Assembly (NCBI GenBank): GCA_963920765.1
Contig: OY987247.1
Location: forward strand, 19,502,471 to 19,566,470
DNA length: 64,000 nt
DNA from: Ulota crispa
Lineage: Eukaryota; Streptophyta; Bryopsida; Orthotrichales; Orthotrichaceae
Direction of reading: 5' to 3'
This document shows, in pieces, positions 38,874 through 50,201 of the stretch (its first letter is position 1; every line of letters begins with the position of its first letter). The position numbers and the translations under genes are program-made. Below the pieces are notes generated by a model that worked only from the letters and a program-made list of their open reading frames with translations, made no database searches and was not told the origin of the DNA.

Positions 38874-38935
38874 AGGCATACGTTGAACATTTGCAAGAGC
38901 CGGACTAGATTAAGAAATAATTGCAGAAGACCATT

Positions 38936-39088
38936 CACTAGAAGAAATCCTGCATTAAACGATTGGTTTACAATGACTACAAATGTCCTAAACAACTATA
39001 GAACGACTCAATTATAGTTGAATTGAGTCATTTAGGACATGTGCAATCATTGTGAACCAGTCGTTTAGGACATGTTTTTCTTCTAGTG
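38936..39088. mobile_element. CACTA-type MITE (153 bp), second subfamily
   Basis: Ends CACTAGAAGAAA and TTTCTTCTAGTG are flanked by ATT on both sides. The interior has inverted copies of GTCCTAAACAACTA-like and GACTCAATT words. It is smaller than, and not related in the interior to, the 217/228-bp MITEs, so it is a different non-autonomous CACTA subfamily. It lies just past the last coding piece of element 2. Confidence 0.9.
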
Positions 39089-39859
39089 ATTAACATTCAC
39101 AAAGGTTCTTCCAAGAAGATTTATCGGCATTTATGAATTTGAGCCTACAAAGATATCTCAACAATGGTAATGGATTTTGCAAGTAATTTTAAATACCCCA
39201 CCTTGAGTATGACAATTACGTGGAGTTGCAATTGAGAAACATCTCAATTATGCATTTTTAGGCAACATTTGGTACTCTGTAGTAGATGTTGCTTTTCAAT
39301 TTTGATGCAACGCCTAACAATTGTTTGAATAAACTATGGTAAGCAGGATGATTGTCATTCCATAAAAGGAGTCATCTAATTGTTGAGGGCTAAGACATTT
39401 GCAACAGCTGTAGAAAACAAGATATTCAATTGTCCATAACTTGCAAGTTCTATATGCCCATCTTTTGCAATATGTATAACACGCAAGAGATCTTGTTTAA
39501 GGTGAAATTAAGAAAATTTGCAAGCATAGAGGTGACTAAAGTGAATTTGAAACTCTTGTGACATCATGACTTCTAATCTCTAAGTTATTTTTTGGCTGGT
39601 CAAAGTGGCTTTATTGTGTTTTGTTTTGTTGAATTGGAGTGTCTTTGAAATGTGGTCCTCTATTCAATGCAAGTAAATATGAAATACTGTATGGAATGCC
39701 AAATGAATAAGATATGAGTTGTTGAAGTTTGAAGTAGGCTCCTAACCCATGAGGGTAGGCTTCCAATGAATCCAAACTGTGGTATATTCTTGCATGTCTG
39801 AGGTATCATCTGTGATAAGGGTTGTCCCCTATTACGTCACGTCTGGAAGTCCAAATGTT

Positions 39860-40320
39860 TGTCTACGCGTCAAGATTCAACCCAAGCGTCGACAAGGATG
39901 AAATCCGTTGACATAATTTTTGAAAGTGGATGATAACAAGCAGTGGACAAATGAATCTATTGGCAGAAGCGTTGACAGCGGATGCAAAATCCACTGGACG
40001 GACGTTGCAACGCTTCAGTTGGACGGTTTTAGTCGACAATATACCTCAATGGATAAACGGGTTGACGGTTTGTAACTCCATTAATGGTTGAAATGGATGG
40101 CCAAATGGACATCTTGGTCTAATGGCCAAATAGACATCTTAGTTGGACGGCTAGATAGACGGCCTAATTTGACGGCCTTCTTAGACAGCCAGATGGATGG
40201 CTAGATGGCTAGACAAATGGCCTAGTGTGACGGCATTCTTGGACAACTAGATAGACAGCTTGGTCAGATGGCCAGATGGACAGCCTTGTTTGACGGCGTT
40301 GTTGGATGGTCTACTTCAAC
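39860..40320. repeat. GACGGC motif cluster 1
   Basis: Words of the type GACGGCC, GACGGTT, GACAGCC and GATGGCC recur about every 10-25 bp over 400 bp in the same orientation. The composition differs from the AT-rich surroundings. Three other clusters lie at 46.5, 49.9 and 52.5 kb. Confidence 0.7.
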
Positions 40321-41235
40321 ACCTTATAAAATTCATGCATAACTTCTTGAAGAAATGTGTTGACCAATCCTTTACCAAAAATCAATTTCAAACACTAAAT
40401 GTAACCTTGTACATAAAAATTACTCCCAAAATTTACAAAAATTTACAATTAGTGTATACATTGACATTTAGTGTTGGCAACATTTTGTTGACGTTTAGTG
40501 TTAGAGTTTGTAATTAGTGTTGCCAACATTATTTGACAATATTATTGTAGTGGTGGGTAGGGTGGTGGAAATACACACGCTCTTCCAACTAATTTTGCAA
40601 TTGACATGCCTCTTGCAATTTGTTGTTTATTAACGCCAGGCACGGAGAAGAACACAAAGAAGTAGATCTAGCAAATTTAGAGCGCCATAGAGGCCACGCT
40701 ATTGCAAATTAGCAATTATTGTTAGTTGTTTGGAGTTTGCGTTTTCTTTGCAATGATCCACAATGACTAATGCAAGAGGTGCGGGTTGCAAGGGACGCTT
40801 TTCTCACTGACAATAGTATGTCAATTTTTTGTTGGGTGCTTAAAGTGGTTGTTGATCAGGTCACAAGTAGGCAGTTTGGCAACCGGCTTGGTGTTGTGGG
40901 GTCAGCAACCAAAAACACCAAACAAAAGGGACAAACCAATTCACAATGATGACTAAGGAAAAAAAAAGTCAAGACCAAAATCATTTCCCCTCCTAGAGAA
41001 ATAGGCCTAAGAAATGGGGTAAAATATTATGGTTGTTGTAAACTTGCAAAGTCTTGAAGTGACATGAAAGAGGGGTCACAAGACTCCTTCTACTAGGCGA
41101 TTCAACCACACAATCCTCCTAGCTCAATTACATGCAGCATGATGCTGCAAAATTGAAATCTACCCCAACATGCAAAAGCCAACCAAAATTGCTAGTATGT
41201 GAATGCAGACTTGTTATTGCTCATTAGTACCAGCA

Positions 41236-41324
41236 GCTGAGTTGAGTAATTAGACATTTCACACTATTGCACTCTCTTGCCGCAAGAGCGCAATAATTTG
41301 AAATGTCTAATTACTTAGCTTAGC
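41236..41324. repeat. 89-bp hairpin
   Basis: Arms of about 44 bp (inner words GTAATTAGACATTTC and TCTCTTG) meet at a loop of about one to three bases near 41280. The arms are nearly perfect. No element ends or target duplications are evident. Confidence 0.8.
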
Positions 41325-41394
41325 ATCAGTGTTGATGTGAAGACGTCCGCAACTGCAATCAAAGTTCAAATTGCAACCTCCAGTAAGTTGCAAG

Positions 41395-41515
41395 GAGTTG
41401 CAAGGGCAAGGGTTTGAACCCAAGACCTTATGAGTACCACCCTGAGGGCCTTAACCAGTACACCATATACTAGCCCAAATGTCCAACAATGAATTAAAAT
41501 TGTATTTGTGTTGTA
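41395..41515 (-). repeat. tRNA-related (SINE-like) repeat, copy 1
   Basis: On the minus strand the sequence contains an A-box-like TGGTGTACTGGTTAAGG and, about 40 bases later, a B-box-like GGGTTCAAACCC, the layout of an RNA polymerase III internal promoter. The cloverleaf is not complete, so this is not a tRNA gene. Two related copies lie at 42111 and 42410. Confidence 0.55.
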
Positions 41516-41910
41516 CCCTATTGATCACATATCAGAGGCGACCAACCCAACAGGTAGTTGAAAATGTGAGAAACCAAACAACAGCAATACCTTGCTCAGA
41601 TCAAGCCCACACGTCAAACAACCCAGAACAAGACAAGCTAGTTATCCCACTTCCTCTAATCCTAACCCCCTCTCCAAGACACAAGTACTATATCCCAAAA
41701 ATCACAAGTCAATATCAGAGTAGAAGCCTCCCTTTCACAATTCCAAGCAACAGGATTTTGCCCATGGGGCGTCCAAGGGTTCAGAGTTGCTTTGCACTTA
41801 AGGCCATGAAAGCCACAAAAATGCAAAAGATCATGAATTGTGGTTGTATAGGCTAGTGTTCATGTAAGGGTTGTTGGCAGTTGCAATCAATGGATGCTTT
41901 AGGGATTGAC

Positions 41911-42084
41911 GGCAAGATCTTGTCAAGAGATACAGCTCACCGGTATCAGTACAAGGTCTAGATCCAAACATATTTGGATGTGGTTGAATTTTGCACTTTG
42001 TGCAAAGTCAACCACAATCGGATGTGTTTGGATGCAGACCACGCATGGATACTAGGGAGCTATATATCTTGACAAGATCTTGCC
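41911..42084. mobile_element. 174-bp foldback element
   Basis: Outer arms GGCAAGATCTTGTCAAGA and complement, together with inner arms ATCCAAACA and TGGTTGA...TTTGCAC, pair over about 85 bases each side, leaving a short TTT-like loop near 41999. It looks like a small inverted-repeat element sitting beside the second tRNA-related repeat. Confidence 0.8.
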
Positions 42085-42110
42085 CACAACCATGATTGTT
42101 TATCGCTAGA

Positions 42111-42670
42111 AGGACTTGAACCCCAAACCCCTTGGGTACCAGCCCATGGGCCTTCAGCAACACACCACGTGTTAGGCTAGATGTCAAATAGTGAATTAAT
42201 ATTGTACTTGTATTGTAAATCACACTACTGTCATTATTTTGTAAGTTTGGAGGCTATTTCAGCATATTAAAGTATTTGATTGAAGAAATAAAAAAAAAAA
42301 AAATTGGCTACAGTAGTTTAGTTTGACCTCCACCAATTATTTTCAGATTTCAATTCCTTAATTAAAAGTTATAAACTTAAATAACAAGTTGCAAAGAATT
42401 GCAAGGTCAAGGACTAGAACCTAAGACCTCTTGGTAACTAGCCATCGGCCTTCACCAACACACCACACATTAGTGCAGATGTCCAAGGGAGATATAAAAG
42501 TGCATTTGTGTTTTAAATGATAGTATTGTCATTATTTTCCAAATTTGGAGGGCATTTCAGCATACTAAAGTATTTGTTCCTAAGAAACAATAAACCAAGA
42601 AAACTTGGCTATTGTAGTTCATTTTCACCTCCAACTATTTTTTCTAGACTTCAATTTTGTACCTAGAATT
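42111..42670 (-). repeat. tandem pair of about 299-bp units with tRNA-related part
   Basis: Two units start at about 42111 and 42410. Each has, on the minus strand, an A-box-like TGGTGTGTTGGTGAAGG or close variant and a B-box-like GGTTCAAGTCC or GGTTCTAGTCC. This is followed on the other side by shared words such as GGCATTTCAGCATACTAAAG. The second unit ends near 42670. Copy 1 at 41.4 kb shares only the promoter part and its immediate flank. Confidence 0.65.
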
Positions 42671-44100
42671 TATGAGAAAAAAACAGAGATGCTTTTCATA
42701 AAGTCTATGATAAGGAAGAAACAGGCTTTGGCCTCTGCATGCAATTTCTGATTGGAATATACAAATCTCAATAGAATATTGCAACTCAAGTTTTGCTTAA
42801 TTTCTAAATCTTTTTTAATTATAACTTCTAACTTCTTCTTCTATTTTATAAGTCTTATTAGGTTCAAAACTTAAAATTGGGTTCAAGCCTTGCTAGTGTC
42901 TTAAAAAATCAAATTACAAACTGTGACATTAAAAAAATCTTGCAATCAAAAATTACCACTATGTTTTATCTACTCTAAATTGTTTTAGTTGTATTGGGTT
43001 TTTAGAGTTGTTGCATAATTTTATTAGAATTGTAAGCATTTCTATACACCTAGACATTTTTTTGGTTATTATGATATGGGGTTTTAATCCTTCAAGTATC
43101 AAGTTTCCAGTCCTACCTTATGGAAATATGCAATGTACAATTCAATGTTGAATTCTAAAATTTTACATTTGGGCAATGAGAACTATGCTTTGTGCACATG
43201 TATGTTAATGTGAAACCAAAGTCTCTACATGTTCGCCCCTATTTTAGTAGGCAAATTATCATATGATGCTTTTTTGGAAAGTAGGAAATCTGTGTCCTTC
43301 ACCATATTGTATTAGTTGCATTTGTGAAAAAGTTAGAAAAATGAGTGGTTAACCATGTTACATTATATTGAGTTAGGAAGAAAGTACAAAAAGTGGTTTG
43401 TTTACTAGGTTATGTAGTAAAATGCTTCTAATACATGTAGTAATTCCAAATCACATCATGCGCTTTTTTACAAAAGCGGTTATTTCCAAGGCTCTACTAC
43501 ATTGATATGTGGTCAAGTAATATACTCTCCTTCTGTTTTGCAAGCGACAATATTACAAACCCACAATACAATATATAGAGAAGACATGGTAAAATGTAAA
43601 TGCTTCATTTCATACCAAATTTTGCAAGTGCAACAACAGTTGCTAAGCCTTTGTGGATCCTTGTTTTGAACAAATTCCTATATATAATTACATCCATCTT
43701 GAATAGTTGCACACATTTCCATTAAAAAAATATTCACTCATCTCCTTGTATTACAATGCCTTGTACTACGGTATATATTGAAAATACTTCAAATATATAT
43801 AATCTAGGCATCTCCTAGATCTATAAAGTTTTTTGCTAAATCTATGCCATTTCTCAAAAACCTTTGCAAATCATTGCAAGATTGCAAAGTGGTCAACAAT
43901 GCAATTGTTTCCCTATTGTATTAATTGTGGATGTAGTTATATACAAAACTTACTAATTGAGCCTTGTGGAATGTATTTCCTTCAATCAAGGCTAGTTCTT
44001 GCTTAAAAGTAATTTCACCGGCCAATGCCATACAGTGACCTTTGTTGTTAAAAAGTATGCTTTGTGGGTGGGGTTCACGTGAAAAGATGTCGCCACGTGT
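42671..44100. other. no recognisable gene
   Basis: AT-rich sequence has no frame of note. It lies between the tRNA-related repeats and the 3' end of the minus-strand RING-like gene. Confidence 0.45.
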
Positions 44101-44109
44101 GTCTCAGTG

Positions 44110-46250
44110 TCCACCTGCGAGTTGACTTGCATACAATCGACGCTCACATTTGCCATCTCTAATCATATCCTTGATGATGTTGTTGACAATCTCCACATTT
44201 TGCCATTGCATAGCCTCTTCCATGGTTTGTGCTAATAGATGACGGAAGTTGATGGACCACTTCTAGAGCCATGACAAATCTTCCTCCAAAGTGACCTATT
44301 ACTTGGCCGTGGTAAATTATCTTCGTAATGCTTGAAATGAATTGGCATGTGGTTTTGGAGGCCAAACATTTTGTAAAGACGTGCATGAAAGAGGGCCTTG
44401 CAAGTAATGTATTTCTTTCTAGTCACCATGTGGGCAATGAGACACTCATGATGGTACATATGCAGACATGTACCAAGGCTCCATCTACCCTCAAGGCCAA
44501 AAGGCTCTTGACACATAATGCATATTGTGCTGTCTTTTACAAACTCTTGAACTTCAATCCACAATAACGAGGGTTCGTCTATTTGGCCTTTGCAGAAATA
44601 CCTACATTATGCAATGTTATGTTGGAATTGCAAAGCTGGGTCCAATATCCAATCAATGATTGTGTTTAGGTGGTTTGTTGGCAACATCTCAAGGAAAATC
44701 TCTTCAATGCAAGGCCACAAGGTCAAGCCAAATTAACAATGACCTCCATCATTGAATACTGCAGCTACCCACTTCACTTCTTGCTGTATTTGCAAGACCT
44801 TATTCTTTGATATGTTGCACTCCAGCTTCATGCTTAGCAAGGAAAGCAGCATTTCCTTCCTTTCAGGGCTTTGGACCCATCTTGTGTTTGAGGCCTTCAA
44901 GATGTCCAATCTTTATTGCAGCTCTGTGTTTGATGTGGTAAGAACCACAACATTTTCCTCAGCTGCCTCATAACAAAGTACTAGAGCGCGAATGGAGTTT
45001 GTTAGCTCTTCCATGTTCGCCTTTGTACTTGCCACCTCTACTTTTGCTTGCTTCGCATGTGCATGCTTGGCGTTGAAATCAAATGTGGGACCCCCAAGGT
45101 TTTGCATTGCCTAGATTGCTTCAGTCCTAGCTGTATTTGAACTATCACCTCCAAAAGTTTGAGGCAAGAATGATAAACAAGCTCGCACCCCCCACTCATT
45201 TGTATGAATGGAGCCTACTGGGCTAACATTTGCAGCATACATTGCTTTCTCCACAACATCATCTAGTGATGGAATGTTGTCCATGCTCAATCAACCTCCG
45301 CAAGCTACAAGGTTAGCGTAGCTTTTAGCTAGTTTGTCCATGTCATCTATAAGGACCTTCACCCTTACTTTATGAACTTCTACATCCCTACATGTGCCTT
45401 TAAAGCTTCCTCCTTCTCTGCTTGCAGCATCAACACTTGTTTGCACAAGGACTGGAGTTCTTCATCATAAGCTCCAGCTCCAGAAGTTGTGTTCAACCCC
45501 ACATCTACTTGCTGCAATGGAACATTTCCATATAAATTCTTGTGCCTTACTGCTAGATTGACAACCACATTTGCTATGTTGATTCCTTCAATTCCACATT
45601 CTTCTAGTATTTAGTGCAAAATCCGCTTCCACATCTAGATCTTGCGCTTGATTAAGATCTTTCACATTTTTGACTTGAAAATTTGCCAAACGCTCTTGCA
45701 CCATTAGCTAAATGTCTTCCATATCATGTGCCACCTCTTCCAATATCATGTTCACATTTGTAGGAATGTTGCAAAGTACATTTGGGTATTGGTCTTTTTG
45801 TTTCTTGGCTTGGTAGATTGTCCAATCTACATTTTTTCCAAGAATAACCTTTGCGTATACCATTTGACACTATGAAAGCGTCGCATCCTTCTTTATGACC
45901 TCCCTCCAAAGTGCCAATGTCACTTTTGTCAACTTGTTCTTGAATTGAGGGTGCTTGCAAGTCTTGATGCTCCCTATGCCTAATCTCACATGTATCTTGT
46001 ACTGCATATAATCCCAGTGGCAATTAATGTGGGCCCAATCAATGTACTTTTGACATGTCATTCTCATCCACGGTTCCACCTCTTGTTTCCAACCATGATG
46101 TGCCAAAATCTCCACATCATGATATGTGTCCCAATCCACCTCCGACTTGTTCCCCCTCCTCTTCCTCCTTGGGGGTTCACCTTCATGACTTGAGTTGACT
46201 GGGGAGCTTGAAATAGCCCTACTTTTTACCTGCATAGTAAAAAACCACAG
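44110..46250 (-). pseudogene. decayed gene with coiled-coil and RING-like domain
   Basis: The minus strand reads a protein of about 700 codons over several frames. Near the start a basic segment (PPRRKRRGNKSEVDWD) is followed by HGWKQEVEPWMRMTCQKYID and a charged helical region. The middle has coiled-coil character (LCKQVLMLQAEKEEALKA, QAKVEVASTKANMEELTNS). The C-terminal part is RING-H2-like: CIMC, then C-x-H (CLH), HH and EC, and later ITCKALF, where the first of the last Cys pair is absent. Such domains typically act as ubiquitin ligases, but loss of a zinc ligand and many stops and frame changes argue against function. An acceptor (CTATGCAG) lies near 46.24 kb. I do not know a named family with this layout. 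Confidence 0.6.
44232..44564 (-). pseudogene. RING-like C-terminal exon part
   Basis: This is the best-preserved block, 110 codons without a stop. Zinc-ligand candidates are C and C in ICIMCQEPF, then C, H, H and C in GTCLHMYHHECL. The expected final C-x-x-C is only a single Cys in YITCKALF. The sequence continues as LYKMFGLQNHMPIHFKHYE. It is either a degenerate RING-H2 or a variant in which another residue takes the ligand's place. Confidence 0.55.
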
Positions 46251-46499
46251 TCTATAAGAGGGTCCAAAAGCAAATTGCTTTGCCTTTTGCTGCGTAGAGG
46301 CAATTGAAATTTGGCAAAGGAAATGCCAAATGTACAACGCTTTTTCTCAAATTGCAATGCAAAGCTTTTTCAGGCAAAAACAAAGCAACTCAAGAGAGGA
46401 AGCATAGTTATGAGGGGATTTAGCAAGTTTATACACCCTAATTACCCAAGCTAATTGGGTCGTAATTGGGGTCAAATTGCCATTAAAATTCCAAATCTG

Positions 46500-46985
46500 G
46501 ATTGTCAATGTGGACAGACGCACCCCATATTGATGGTCAAGGCATCCACGGACCGTCCACGATGGTTTGGAAGCCTATTGACAGGTTCAAGGCGTCGTCT
46601 CCAGCCTTGTACCGCCATCATGAAAAGTGAAACGCCGTTCACATTAGTTGATGGACGATGCGTCAACGGGGAGTCCGCAAGCAGGTTTGTGAGATTGTCA
46701 ACCGCTGTGGATGTCAATTTATACATTTGGTAGTCCGTCCAAAATTTTGGCTTTTTGTCCCCAAGGTCAGGGCATTGTCTTTAGCCTTGTATTCTCATAA
46801 TCAGAATTCAAATGCCGTCTGTGCCCATTGACGGCCTACATGGACAAACCAGCCAACATCATCAACGACCATCAACGTCCCTTGATGGCTTTGACGGCCT
46901 GGAGTGACCGTCAAAGGCCTCAACAGCCCGTGCCACCTGTCAGCAACCTTGGCGGACGGATGGGTGTGAGTGCTCAAACCTCCCC
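46500..46985. repeat. GACGGC motif cluster 2, upstream of the RING-like gene
   Basis: GACGGCC, GACCGTC, GCCGTC and GGACGG words occur in both orientations over about 470 bp. On the minus strand this lies directly upstream of the RING-like gene. A TATA-like word (GTGTATAAACTTG) sits at about 46420-46435 between the cluster and the first coding exon. Confidence 0.65.
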
Positions 46986-47880
46986 CTTGAGAAGTAAGCG
47001 CAAGCACAACCGGGTTCTAACAAAACTAAGAACTGAGTTATAATAGCAAGGGGGTGGGTTTGGTTGTAGATTTCTAACTAAAGATGCCTTCCAAACAATG
47101 GATCTTTGCTAACAAGCCTACAACTTACAATGATGAGCAAAGAAGAGAACAATCTACTTAGTATTTCTCACAATAGATCTTGTGGTTGATTGAAGTGGGG
47201 ATGTGAGTAATCATTCCTTGTCATGGAGGTTCACATACCCTACGCCGTACTTGTGAATGGCCTCCATTCCTACGTGATATAGTGGTGCTGGGTCAATGTA
47301 TAATGACTCAACTCTAGGGACAAATAATCACAACACTCTAGGGTTCTAGTGATTCTCCCCGTATAACTAGGCCGATTTGGATTATCACCTTGTGACAAAT
47401 AATCACAACAAAAATCAACTTCTATACTCAAGGGTCAAGGATTATCTTAATCCCTTGGTACTTGAGAATAAAAAAAAATTCCTAATCCCTTGGTAAACTG
47501 TCAATGCATTCAAAATGCCAGGGGCTAACTCCTTTCCTGGCTACTTAACAAAAATATGATGCCTTGTGGTTATATGTGCTCCCTATGACGTATTCTTGAT
47601 TTAATCAAAACAAGGATCTCCCTGTAACTTAGGCCAATTAGTTAAACACTTAGCCAAGACAAAGGGTGGATGAGCTCATTAAATGGCTCTCTTTCCCTTC
47701 CCTTCTAACTCAAAAAATACTCTAAAAAATAGGGAGGCGGACCTGCTGGCCCAAGGGGCAGAATTCAAGGTTTGAAGGGGGTTGATACCCGGCGGTGCGC
47801 CCAGGTAGGGGCCGGTCCGTGTAGAGCAGGGTTCGGATATGGGACAGGGGTCTGGGCAGGTCTTTTGGTTGGCCATGACA
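46986..47880. other. no recognisable gene
   Basis: No coding frame with motif support was found. Composition is mixed and a few GC-richer stretches occur near 47.75-47.88 kb. It may be part of an unidentified repeat. Confidence 0.4.
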
Positions 47881-47889
47881 ACTGGCTGC

Positions 47890-48190
47890 CATGAGCAGAG
47901 CTTCAAGCTCTGCTGCTGTGATTGAACCGAAGCTCAAAGCTCTACTGCTGTGATTGAACTAGAGTTCAAAGCTCTGCTATTGTGAATGAAGCTTTGAGCT
48001 TTGAGCTCAAAGCTTAATGCTTGTGACTTGGCTTGAGCTCTGAGCTTGAAGCTTGCTGCTCTGACTGAACTGAAGCTCAAAGCTCACTGCTTGTGATTGA
48101 GCTTGAAGCTTTTAGCTCAAAACTTGCCACTGTGAGTGAGCTCAAGCTTGAAGCTCTGCTGCTGTGACTAAACTGAAGCTTGGAGAAGCT
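47890..48190. repeat. AAGCTCAAAGCTCTGCTG minisatellite
   Basis: About seven degenerate units built on GAAGCTCAAAGCTCTGCTG followed by CTGTGATTGAACT, with spacing of about 40-50 bp. The AGCTC and GAGCT words make the array partly self-complementary. Confidence 0.75.
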
Positions 48191-48600
48191 AGGCCGTGAG
48201 GGCAGGCTTGTGGAATTCAAGGCTAGGCTTGCTAGAACAATGTGGTAGGATTTGAGGCAAGGCAAGGCACATGGAATTTCAAGACTAAGGCTATGAGAGC
48301 AATGTAGCAAAGTTTGAGGGCTAGGCTAAGGGGGTAGAACTTCTGAGGCTAGGCCGTGAGGCAATGTGGCAACATGCAAGAGCTAAGCTAAGGGGGGTGG
48401 AATTTGAGGCTGGGTTGTGAAAGCCAGGCTCATGGAATTTGAGGCCAGGCCGTGAGGCAGGCTCATGGAATTTGAGGCTAGGCCGTAAGGCACAACTCAT
48501 GGAATTCTGAGTGCTATGAGAGCAGGCTCATGGAGTTCTAAGGTTGGCCGTGAGGCAGAGCTTGTGGGATTTGAGGTTAGTGCTATGAGGCACGTTGGTT
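48191..48600. repeat. GAGGCTAGGCCGTGAGGCAGG minisatellite
   Basis: About ten imperfect units carry TTTGAGGCTAGGCCGTGAGG and CAGGCTCATGGAA at spacing of about 34-50 bp. It abuts the preceding array and has a clearly different unit. Confidence 0.75.
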
Positions 48601-49930
48601 CACCAGCTTAAGAACTCTGGTAGCGGCTGATAAGAAAACTCTCAGATAAGGGCTCCTGCTCTAACAAATAACAAACTTAAACTCAACTGGACTTCTAAGA
48701 AGTATGGAAAAGCAACATTGCCAATCATGATCCAACTTCATAGGGGTTGGTGGGACCAATGCACAACTATGTTCTAACTAGGCACCTAGGAGAGGGAACT
48801 CCTCCAAAGGCAAGGCACTAGAAAACTAAGGAATTGGCAAGACACAAGTGATGGAAGAAGGGATCCAAGTGACAAGAGGTGGGATTACAAGTGATGAGTG
48901 ATGACTATGATAACCAGTGCCTTTTGGGAGGAAGTGGGCCTTCCTTTATACCTTTGAGGGAGGACACCTCGGCCCTCTATCTAGCGGATCCATAGATCCC
49001 TTGAAATCTACCTAAAATTTAAGAAAACCTAAAAATAGATGAAATCTAGATGAATTTGCCATAACATTTAGAGCGTAGCTTCAAACAACAAACAGATAGT
49101 GGCATTGGATTCCTTGGATCCAAAATAGCCGGTTTTGGTTGTTCACACTTCCAATTCCAAGCTACAAGGCGTTAGGAAACTTGAATGAAGGATTAAAGGT
49201 GGATGGATGAAAAACCCAGAATTGGGAATTCATCCCAAATTGAGACATTGACTTCCTGAGGTCTTCCAACATTGTTGAGGGAGCCAGGAAACACTCCTTG
49301 CTTCCATCAATTGGGCGCCAAATGGATACAATCTTGAAATTGGACGTTACGCACCTTCTTGAAACTGGATGGATGTCGTTGTTCAAGGTCTTGCCGCTAT
49401 CAAAACAACTTGAAACTTGGGGGATCTTCATAAATCCTTGAGAAAATCTTCCATGAATTTTGGTGGCATTTTATTGCCATTTGTCAACCTCCTTTGACCA
49501 GGGTCAACTGGTAGCCTGGCATGGTTAACTACTTGGAATCATGCTCTTTGAGAAGCGGAAGGTCTTGGGAACCTTGGGTATAAATGCACCAAACTGATCA
49601 CGTGACTTGAACTAGGTGATGCGGCCCTTAGCCATGGCATAACTAATCTACTCCTAAACTAACCCTCTGTAATTAAGTTAGTGGGGACTTTTGGAGGAGA
49701 TTCCAAGCCCTTAGTGTGTGTGTTGCTCAAACTAAGTAAAAACTACTAAATCTCACTAAATCACTCGTAAGGACTTACCAAATGGAGTAGGGTAAATGGC
49801 ATACCACTAACCATTTGGTCTAACTAATCTAAATCAACATAAATGGCTATTCCACTTATATTAATGTAATTTTCAAAGCGAAGTAAAACAAAAAAGTAAT
49901 TGAAGACTTCTAGTGCTGAATTTGGGACTC
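48601..49930. other. no recognisable gene
   Basis: The stretch has somewhat higher GC than its neighbours. It looks like repeat-derived non-coding sequence, but I see no terminal repeats or coding frame to classify it. Confidence 0.4.
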
Positions 49931-50065
49931 ACAATGGGCCGTCCATTTGGACGGCTACAATTGCACGTTGACAGCCTATTGGTTGAGCGTAATGGCCCCT
50001 AATCTGTTTGTCCATCCCCATACTTCAATAGATGTGTGCCCATCCATTTCGTTGGTCTCAAGTTC
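49930..50065. repeat. GACGGC motif cluster 3 (short)
   Basis: GGGCCGTCC, TGGACGGCTA and TTGACAGCC words occur over about 130 bp, followed by GTCCATCC and GACGAATTGG. It resembles clusters 1, 2 and 4 but is much shorter. Confidence 0.5.
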
Positions 50066-50201
50066 ATATGGACGAATTGGACATAAAATGTGTATGTTAA
50101 AAAAATGGAGCAAAATTGCCATTGAAAGCTTGAGCCTCCAAGTGATAGGACTCTAATAACATGGTAAGCTTTGTTGTTAATTCTAACTTTGTACTCCTTA
50201 T

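Noticed and set aside
41395-41515. Possible tRNA gene
   Set aside because: Only A-box and B-box-like words are present. No acceptor stem or anticodon arm can be folded by eye.
46986-49930. Possible long-terminal-repeat type element
   Set aside because: No paired terminal repeats, primer-binding site or recognisable coding frame could be seen.
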